From NCBI GenBank assembly GCA_021199255.1, contig JAJQIK010000072.1, positions 1-64,000 on the forward strand: 64,000 nt of DNA. The letters are read 5' to 3'. Shown here in pieces: positions 58,537-64,000 of the stretch. Both the position numbers and the translations under genes were made by a program. Position 1 is the stretch's first letter; each line of letters begins with the position of its first letter. The notes beneath the pieces were generated by a model. That model did no database searches. It saw nothing but the letters and a program-made list of their open reading frames with translations, and had not been told where the DNA came from. The stretch comes from Clostridiales bacterium. GTDB lineage: Bacteria > Bacillota > Clostridia > Lachnospirales > Lachnospiraceae.

Positions 58537-59940
58537 ATGGAATTATATATTACAGAGCTTTCTAAATATTTTATCACGCTGTTTATTGCGTTATATACCC
58601 TGGAGTGTTTTCTGGTGTTCCGTTATCAGGAGGAGGAAAAACGCAAGGGGAGTTATATCCGCCAGAATCTGTTAATGTTTCTGGTTCATTTTTCCTGCTT
58701 TCTGGTTATCTGCTTTGAAACGGGAGAGATAGAATATCTCTTATTTTATGTGCTGCAGCAGATTCTCCTGTTTGCCACGGTTATGCTGTTTCGCATGATC
58801 TACCCCAGGGGAAACAGGCTGATTATTAATAATATGTGTATGCTTTTGAGCGTGGGCTTTGTGATTTTGTCCAGACTTTCTTATGAAAAAGCGATCAAAC
58901 AGTTCTTTATCGTCACAGTATCCATTATCGTGGGCATGGTGATACCGTTTTTTATTCATAAGCTCAAGTTTCTGAAAAGCCTGACCTGGATTTATGCGGC
59001 AGTGGGCGTTGCGGCTCTGGGGATTGTCCTGATTCTGGGTTCCGTTACCTATGGCTCTAAGATTTCTTATTCCATTGGGGGCATTACCTTTCAGCCCTCG
59101 GAATTTGTCAAAATCCTGTTTGTATTCTTTATCGCCAGCGCGCTTTATGAAAGCCAGAGCTTTCTGCGGGTTGCGCTGACGGCGGTGCTGGCAGGGCTTC
59201 ATGTGTTGATTCTGGTGGCTTCCAGGGACTTGGGAAGCGCCCTGATCTTTTTCGTGGTCTATGTGATGATGGTCTTTATCGCTACGGGCAGACGGTTCTA
59301 TTTGTTGCTTGGCAGTGTGGGCGGCTGCGGCGCTGCGGTGCTTGCTTACCATTTTTTTTCCCATGTGCAGGTTCGCGTGCAGGCATGGCAGGACCCTTTT
59401 AGCTGTATCGATGACGCCGGATATCAGATCACACAGTCGCTTTTTGCCATCAGCAGCGGCGGCTGGTTTGGTTTAGGGCTGTTTAGGGGCAGTCCCACTT
59501 CCATTCCTTTTGTGGAAGCGGATTTTGTGTTTTCGGCGGTGGCGGAGGAGCTGGGGATTGTATTTTCCATGTGTGTGATCCTGATCTGTATCAGTTGCTT
59601 CATTATGTTTATGAATATTTCCGTCAGGCTGCAGGACAAGTTCTACCAGTTGATTGCTTTCGGGCTTGGGGTCACTTATATCTTTCAGGTGTTTCTGACA
59701 ATCGGCGGCGGCACGAAGTTTATACCGATGACCGGCGTGACGCTGCCTTTAATCAGTTATGGCGGCAGTTCCGTCCTGACGACGCTGATTATGTTTTTTA
59801 TCATTGAGGGTCTGTATATTATCAGGCAGGATGAAGGAGCAAAACGTGCGAAGAAAAAGAAGAGAAGACGAAGAAGAAGTGAAGCTGAAGACTTCGAAAA
59901 CGAAGAAGAAAAAGAGTGGGAAGCAGAAGAAGAGGAATAG
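58537..59940 (+). CDS. FtsW/RodA/SpoVE-family SEDS peptidoglycan polymerase
   Basis: 467 residues with about ten spans. Family signatures: GGITFQPSEFVKILFVFFIA, ASRDLGSALIFFVVYVMMVF with the catalytic-region Asp, and TGVTLPLISYGGSSVLTTLI. Two extra N-terminal spans precede the core. The C-terminal tail is first very basic (KRAKKKKRRRRRS) then acidic (EEEKEWEAEEEE) and is encoded in the same DNA as the start of the penicillin-binding protein. The pair forms a glycan polymerase and cross-linker. Confidence 0.92.
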   Translation: MELYITELSKYFITLFIALYTLECFLVFRYQEEEKRKGSYIRQNLLMFLVHFSCFLVICFETGEIEYLLFYVLQQILLFATVMLFRMIYPRGNRLIINNMCMLLSVGFVILSRLSYEKAIKQFFIVTVSIIVGMVIPFFIHKLKFLKSLTWIYAAVGVAALGIVLILGSVTYGSKISYSIGGITFQPSEFVKILFVFFIASALYESQSFLRVALTAVLAGLHVLILVASRDLGSALIFFVVYVMMVFIATGRRFYLLLGSVGGCGAAVLAYHFFSHVQVRVQAWQDPFSCIDDAGYQITQSLFAISSGGWFGLGLFRGSPTSIPFVEADFVFSAVAEELGIVFSMCVILICISCFIMFMNISVRLQDKFYQLIAFGLGVTYIFQVFLTIGGGTKFIPMTGVTLPLISYGGSSVLTTLIMFFIIEGLYIIRQDEGAKRAKKKKRRRRRSEAEDFENEEEKEWEAEEEE

Positions 59941-61333
59941 GCAGATTCTGACCGTTACCTATCTTTTTGTGGCGTTGTTTCTGGGAATGATGGGCTATAC
60001 CTGTTATTATGCCATTACGAATCAGCAGGAGCTGATTAACAACAGCTATAACAGCAGGCAGGAGCTTCTGGTGGCTCAGAATACCAGAGGCACCATTTAC
60101 GCCAGCGGCAGGCAGATTCTGGCGCAGACGCAGACAGATGAAAACGGCGATGAGACGCGTATCTATCCCTATGCCAATATGTTCGCCCATGTGGTCGGGT
60201 ATGCTTCCAACGGAAAGTACGGCATCGAATCCCTGAGCAATTACTATCTGATTAATTCCAATGCCAAATTATCCGATAAGGTAGCGAGCGAGGTTTCCGG
60301 TGAAAAATATCCGGGCGATAATGTAGTTACAACTCTGGATGTGGATTTGCAGGAAATCGCCTACCAATCCCTGGGAGCCTACAAGGGGGCGATTATTGTG
60401 TCGGAGCCCTCTACCGGCAAAATCCTGGCTATGGTGTCAAAACCGGATTTTGACCCCAATGAAATCGACGCCATATGGGACGGGCTGCTGAACGACGAGG
60501 AAAGCAGCGTGCTCTTAAACCGAGTGACCCAGGGGCTTTATCCGCCGGGTTCTACCTTTAAGATCATCACGGCGTTAGAGTATATCCGGGAGAACACTGA
60601 CTCCTATAGTCAATACACCTTCCAGTGTAACGGCAGATTTACCTACGGACAGGATACCATTAACTGTTATCATGGAACGGCTCACGGACAGGTGGATTTC
60701 ATCAGGTCTTTCGCGAAGTCGTGTAATTCTTCCTTTGCCAATATCGGCTTGCAGTTAGACCGCAGCAGCTTCGCGGATACCCTGGAGGATCTGTTGTTTA
60801 ATGAAGAACTGCCGGTTTCCTTTGCCTACAATAAGAGCAAGCTTATCATTGAGGAATCCACTTCTGATTCGGATATCATGCAGGCGGCCATCGGACAGGG
60901 AACCACACAGATCACGCCGCTGCATCTGAATATGATCACCAATGCGATCGCCAACGACGGCGTGCTGATGAAGCCTTATCTGGTAGATCATGTGGAAAAT
61001 TATGAAGGGACGCTCATCAAGCAGTTTAGCCCCAGTACCTATAAAAGTCTGATGTCGGAGGAGGAAGCCGGGATACTTACGGAACTGATGCAGGCGGTGG
61101 TAGAGAGCGGTACGGGAACAAAATTATCCGGCCTGGCCTATACGGCGGCCGGAAAGACAGGATCTGCGGAATATAGCAGTGTGAAAACGGACTCCCACGC
61201 GTGGTTTACGGGCTTCGCGCCGGCAGAGAATCCGGAGATAAGCGTTACGATTATTATCGAAGGCGCCGGCTCCGGCGGCGACTATGCGGTACCCATTGCG
61301 AAGAGGATATTTGACGCGTATTTTGGCGTATAA
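59846..61333 (+). CDS. Class B penicillin-binding protein (transpeptidase)
   Basis: About 495 residues. The start is set to GTG 59846, eight bases after AAGGAG (59833-59838); the same frame also offers ATG 59831 and TTG 59804. Basic N-terminus, one membrane span (ILTVTYLFVALFLGMMGYTC), then PASTA-less transpeptidase domain: SxxK in PPGSTFKIITAL, SxN in AKSCNSSF, KTG in AAGKTGSAEYS. Similar to PbpA/PBP2-type proteins paired with SEDS genes. It overlaps the SEDS gene by 95 bp. Cross-links peptidoglycan outside the membrane. Confidence 0.92.
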   Translation: MRRKRREDEEEVKLKTSKTKKKKSGKQKKRNRQILTVTYLFVALFLGMMGYTCYYAITNQQELINNSYNSRQELLVAQNTRGTIYASGRQILAQTQTDENGDETRIYPYANMFAHVVGYASNGKYGIESLSNYYLINSNAKLSDKVASEVSGEKYPGDNVVTTLDVDLQEIAYQSLGAYKGAIIVSEPSTGKILAMVSKPDFDPNEIDAIWDGLLNDEESSVLLNRVTQGLYPPGSTFKIITALEYIRENTDSYSQYTFQCNGRFTYGQDTINCYHGTAHGQVDFIRSFAKSCNSSFANIGLQLDRSSFADTLEDLLFNEELPVSFAYNKSKLIIEESTSDSDIMQAAIGQGTTQITPLHLNMITNAIANDGVLMKPYLVDHVENYEGTLIKQFSPSTYKSLMSEEEAGILTELMQAVVESGTGTKLSGLAYTAAGKTGSAEYSSVKTDSHAWFTGFAPAENPEISVTIIIEGAGSGGDYAVPIAKRIFDAYFGV

Positions 61334-61354
61334 AGTAATTCAGGAAAACAGGAA

Positions 61355-62410
61355 TCAATAGATAGCCGTAATTTCAAGCTCCGGTTCCATAGCAAGATCT
61401 ATGGTTTGGCTGCCTGATTTAAGAAGCGGCCTGGAAAGCTGCTTCTGGTTAATCAATATGATTTCCGCTTCCGCGTCATTGCTCAGACGGACGTTCAGTC
61501 CCAGTTGGGTAGAGGCAATGTGCGTAAGAATAGGGCGGAGAATCGCTTCGTCATATTTTACGTAGCCGTCTCGCTCAAAATTGGCGATTACCTGAAAGGG
61601 ATTTAAGGACTGCCGATAGGTTCTGGCGGAGGTCATAGCCTCGTAGGCGTCGATCACAGCGATATATTTTGCAAAAATATCGATCTGGTCTTTGCGCAGC
61701 TTAGAGGGATAGCCGGAGCCGTCGCAGCGCTCATGATGCATGAGGGTTGCCTTGATGACGTGCTCGTTTAGGTTCTGCTCCTTCAGCAGGTCAAAGCCCA
61801 GCATGGTATGGGTTTTCAGTCTTGTAAATTCCAAATCGTTTAGCTTGCCGGGCTTCCAGAGCAATTCACGGGGCAGCTTTAGCTTGCCGATATCATAGAA
61901 AAAGCCGCATTGAATCAACAGGAAGATATCCTCTTTAGGCAGTCCCAGCCAGGTGCCGAACACTCCGGCGATCAGCGCGGAGTTCAGACAATGGGCATGG
62001 GTCATATCGTCCTCGCTGGGCAGCATATTGTACAGAAAATCCAGAAGCTGTTCGCCGTTGCGCGCGCAGGAGGAAATTTTCACATATAATTCCATCAGCC
62101 TGCTCATGCGGAACGGAATCCCCCGTTCCACAAAATCCGTCATGATCTTGCGGTACACCGGCATACAATCATTGTAGGTAAACTCAAAATATTTAAATTC
62201 CGTACTGAGACGGATCTTCTCAAAATGTGTGGTCGCGTAGTCGATTTCCTCTTTGATGGAAACGCACATGATGGAATGACGATTCAGCCTTGCAATCACA
62301 TATTCATCTACCACAGTGTCTTTTGGATAGATCAGATCGTTTTGATAGCTATAGACGTCTTCGCCGATTACCATACCGTTTTTAAGCGCCATACATGCAA
62401 CTGTTTTCAT
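61355..62410 (-). CDS. HD-GYP domain protein with altered HD motif
   Basis: 351 residues, ATG 62410 with GGGGGA upstream. Short N-terminal domain, then HD-GYP fold: HAHCLNSALIA (first His present), FFYDIGKLKLPRELLWKPGK, HTMLGFDLL, MHHERCDGSGYPSKLRKDQI and IAVIDAYEAMTSARTYRQ. In the normal metal motif H-D-I-G-K the His is Tyr here (Y-D-I-G-K), so cyclic-di-GMP hydrolysis may be lost or changed. Divergent from the 62604 gene. Confidence 0.88.
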   Translation of the reverse strand: MKTVACMALKNGMVIGEDVYSYQNDLIYPKDTVVDEYVIARLNRHSIMCVSIKEEIDYATTHFEKIRLSTEFKYFEFTYNDCMPVYRKIMTDFVERGIPFRMSRLMELYVKISSCARNGEQLLDFLYNMLPSEDDMTHAHCLNSALIAGVFGTWLGLPKEDIFLLIQCGFFYDIGKLKLPRELLWKPGKLNDLEFTRLKTHTMLGFDLLKEQNLNEHVIKATLMHHERCDGSGYPSKLRKDQIDIFAKYIAVIDAYEAMTSARTYRQSLNPFQVIANFERDGYVKYDEAILRPILTHIASTQLGLNVRLSNDAEAEIILINQKQLSRPLLKSGSQTIDLAMEPELEITAIY

Positions 62411-62448
62411 AAGAATCCCCCGTCTTTTGTGGAAAACACCTAATTTAT

Positions 62449-62476
62449 AGTATAATTATTCTGGAAAATAAGTCAA
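62449..62476 (-). promoter_or_regulatory. Sigma-A promoter of the HD-GYP gene
   Basis: Minus-strand TTGACT (62476-62471), 16-bp spacer, TATACT (62454-62449), 39 bp before the start codon. Confidence 0.7.
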
Positions 62477-62494
62477 CATTTTCCTTTCCGGTAC

Positions 62495-62523
62495 CAAGGT
62501 AATCTTACCGATAAGATACCTTG
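62495..62523. promoter_or_regulatory. Long imperfect dyad in the divergent control region
   Basis: CAAGGTAATCTTA / TAAGATACCTTG pair with one extra base, loop CCGA. It lies between the two divergent genes and could be an operator serving both. Confidence 0.5.
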
Positions 62524-62603
62524 CAAGATCATCTATTTAATTTGGATAAAGTGTGGTACAATAAATAATTGTAACCAAAAAGGATCTGCAATAGGGGAAA
62601 TCC

Positions 62604-62948
62604 ATGAAATTTTATAAAAATCTCTATGTTGGGGATACTATTAAAAAACCGGATAAGGTCATCAAAAAGCTGAAGAAATACGCAAAGCTGCCAAATATTC
62701 ATGTAATAGCCTATGCACAGGAGCATAACCGGCTGGAAATTTATCATAGCCTGATGCTGCAGCAGTGGTATTATAAGGAACATTCTCCTTATATTATCGG
62801 GATTGCAGGCAGCCAGGAGGAGGCCGTCGGGCTGATTGCGCAGATGACGGAGGACGCGGTTTCCCAGACAGGACAAGCTGATCTGATTTCCTATTTATTT
62901 CAGAAAGGCCTGCAGGAAGAATTGATGGAAGAACATCAGAAACAGTAA
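62604..62948 (+). CDS. Conserved hypothetical protein, 114 aa
   Basis: ATG 62604 after GGGGAAAT. Alpha/beta protein (KKPDKVIKKLKKYAKLPNIH, then VIAYAQEHNRLEIYHSLMLQ). I recognise the general look of Lachnospiraceae conserved proteins near the DUF2953 gene, but no named domain. An extended -10 TGGTACAAT lies 35 bp upstream. Confidence 0.6.
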   Translation: MKFYKNLYVGDTIKKPDKVIKKLKKYAKLPNIHVIAYAQEHNRLEIYHSLMLQQWYYKEHSPYIIGIAGSQEEAVGLIAQMTEDAVSQTGQADLISYLFQKGLQEELMEEHQKQ

Positions 62949-62973
62949 TGAAAAAGGAACGGAAGTAAACCGT

Positions 62974-63993
62974 ATGTTACATATCATATTATTGATTTTA
63001 AAAATTATAGGAATCATACTGTTATGTATTCTAGGAATCCTGCTTCTTGCCATTCTGTGCGTTCTATTGGTTCCGGTGCGGTATCGGATCCAGGTGAGCC
63101 GGGAGGAGGGAGAAGGAAAGCCGCCCTTTATGGCGAAGGTGAAGATTACATGGCTTCTGCATATGGTGAACGTCCGGGTTCGCTATCCGGCAGAAGAAAC
63201 CTGCGTGCGGGTCAGGTTGTTTGTATTCACGCTGCTGCGGCTCCCCGGGAAAAAAACCCGGCGTTCCCCCAGGGCCGAAAGCAGAGAGCAGGGCAAGAAG
63301 CAGGCTCCTCCCGTTTCCCCGGATACGGAAAAGAGCGAAGCCGGAGAGCAGGAGAGGGCTAAACAGAAGCCGCAGGAGAACCGGGCGCAGGAGAAGAAGC
63401 CAAAGAAGCAGTCAAAGAAGCAGGAGCTTCACAAGAAGCCAAAGAAGCAGTCAAAGAAGCAGGAGCTTCACAAGAAGCCAAAGAAGCAGTCAAAGAAGCA
63501 GTCAAAGAAGCAGAAGCTTCACAAGAAGCCGGAGGGGCGGAAAAATATTTTTGGGAAAATAAAAGAGTGGATTCAAAAGATACAGTACACAATTAGAAAT
63601 TTCTGTGATAAAATAAGGTCTATATCCGATCAAATCAGCTATTATCGGGAAATCATCGCCAGCGACGCCTTTCGGCAGTCCCTGCAGCTTTGCAGGGGCG
63701 AGCTTGGTTTGATTGGCAAAGGCTTAAAGCCCCGGAAGCTGGAGGCGGATCTGGTCGTGGGAATGGATGACCCGGCTGTGACGGCCGAGATTTTAGCGGT
63801 TTACGGCATGTTATATCCGCTGGTCGGGGAACATGTGCGCGTGACCGGGGATTTTGAACAGAACCGCGTCGAGGGTTATATAACGGTAAAGGGCAGAATC
63901 AGGGGCATTGCCTTTATACGGGCGGCGGTACGGATTTACTTTAATCAGAATATCAGGAAATTGATTCAGCTATTCAAAAAGGAGGCTGCGTAA
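62974..63993 (+). CDS. DUF2953 protein (YtfI-like) with Lys-rich repeat linker
   Basis: 339 residues. N-terminal membrane segment (IIGIILLCILGILLLAILCV), small beta domain (RVRYPAEETCVRVRLFVFTL), a long lysine-rich linker with 13-residue repeats (K-K-P-K-K-Q-S-K-K-Q-E-L-H) and the DUF2953 domain from about 200 (GELGLIGKGLKPRKLEADLV). In B. subtilis the homologue ytfI precedes ytfJ (gerW) for spore germination; the same order starts here. The linker is far longer than in ytfI. Confidence 0.85.
   Translation: MLHIILLILKIIGIILLCILGILLLAILCVLLVPVRYRIQVSREEGEGKPPFMAKVKITWLLHMVNVRVRYPAEETCVRVRLFVFTLLRLPGKKTRRSPRAESREQGKKQAPPVSPDTEKSEAGEQERAKQKPQENRAQEKKPKKQSKKQELHKKPKKQSKKQELHKKPKKQSKKQSKKQKLHKKPEGRKNIFGKIKEWIQKIQYTIRNFCDKIRSISDQISYYREIIASDAFRQSLQLCRGELGLIGKGLKPRKLEADLVVGMDDPAVTAEILAVYGMLYPLVGEHVRVTGDFEQNRVEGYITVKGRIRGIAFIRAAVRIYFNQNIRKLIQLFKKEAA
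63394..63522 (+). repeat. In-frame 39-bp tandem repeat
   Basis: Three units of 39 bp (63394-63432, 63433-63471, 63472-63522 with a 12-bp insertion), each coding K-K-P-K-K-Q-S-K-K-Q-E-L-H or near. Units 1 and 2 look identical, so the number of copies may vary between strains. Confidence 0.92.
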
Positions 63994-64000
63994 ATGGCAG
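63994..64000 (+). CDS. Start of next gene (probably ytfJ/gerW), cut by window end
   Basis: ATG 63994 follows AAAGGAGG (63978-63985) directly after the DUF2953 stop codon. Only two codons are visible (M-A). Identity as ytfJ is inferred from the ytfI-ytfJ order in other spore formers. Confidence 0.35.

Noticed and set aside
58741-59364. 207-codon minus-strand frame opposite the FtsW/RodA gene
   Set aside because: Polar sequence rich in His/Gln/Asn, as expected from the complement of membrane-span codons.
63024-63592. Arg/Ser-rich frames over the Lys-rich repeat
   Set aside because: Out-of-frame reads of the 39-bp repeat; the DUF2953 frame accounts for the region.

Overview
The window reads as a spore-forming, anaerobic, low-to-mid GC Gram-positive bacterium of the Clostridia, most probably Lachnospiraceae. 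The evidence is the cotJ spore-coat operon, a single-subunit [FeFe] hydrogenase, the DUF2953/ytfI-type locus and the Maff2/DUF4315/DUF4366 conjugation genes typical of that group. This is family-level inference from gene content; no rRNA or tRNA gene lies in the window.

Positions 1 to about 37,125 are the right-hand part of an integrative and conjugative element (ICE) of the Tn1549/CTn4 type; its left end lies outside the window. In order it carries: the tail of parA, a putative centromere-binding protein and a replication-initiator-like protein; an ArdC-type antirestriction protein; phage-like small genes (ASCH, DUF551); and the conjugation apparatus (PcfB-like, VirD4 coupling protein, Maff2, TrbL/VirB6, a PrgI-VirB4 fusion, an M23 wall hydrolase, DUF4315, DUF4366, a lipoprotein with collagen-like repeats, and two secreted proteins). 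Then come a tandem SpoVG protein, topoisomerase III, a broken zeta toxin, MobC and a MOBP relaxase. A cargo and regulatory zone (28.6-35.5 kb) follows: an array of eight hairpins, two small membrane proteins, a DUF2726-like nuclease, a decayed TnpV gene, a PD-(D/E)XK transposase-like protein, a type I toxin-antitoxin locus with an extra antitoxin copy, duplicated XRE repressors with exchanged DNA-binding domains, and a structured non-coding stretch. A large serine recombinase closes the element. A perfect 16-bp palindrome, TATGCGACGTCGCATA, occurs four times in the first 21 kb of the ICE and nowhere else that I could find.

The element has inserted inside cotJC. The last gene of the cotJABC operon (minus strand, 37.1-38.0 kb) loses its C-terminal third at the junction, 13 bp from the recombinase stop codon. 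The rest of the window is GC-richer chromosome with housekeeping genes: an ABC exporter with a GldF/GldG-like permease, the [FeFe] hydrogenase, gltX, a UvrD-like helicase, a DUF1292 protein, a degenerate GH13 debranching-enzyme homologue, a DUF5662 protein, a cysteine-rich small protein, trpS, hflK-hflC, a NusG-II protein and a Gx transporter, ruvAB, zapA, a U32 peptidase-family protein, an FtsW/RodA-family protein overlapping a penicillin-binding protein, a divergent HD-GYP protein, and a DUF2953 protein followed by the first bases of what is probably ytfJ.

Most worth following up are the dispersed palindrome with ParA (a possible new partition or regulatory site family), the ICE-interrupted cotJC (a possible spore-gene intervening element), the hairpin array, and the duplicated immunity/toxin loci.
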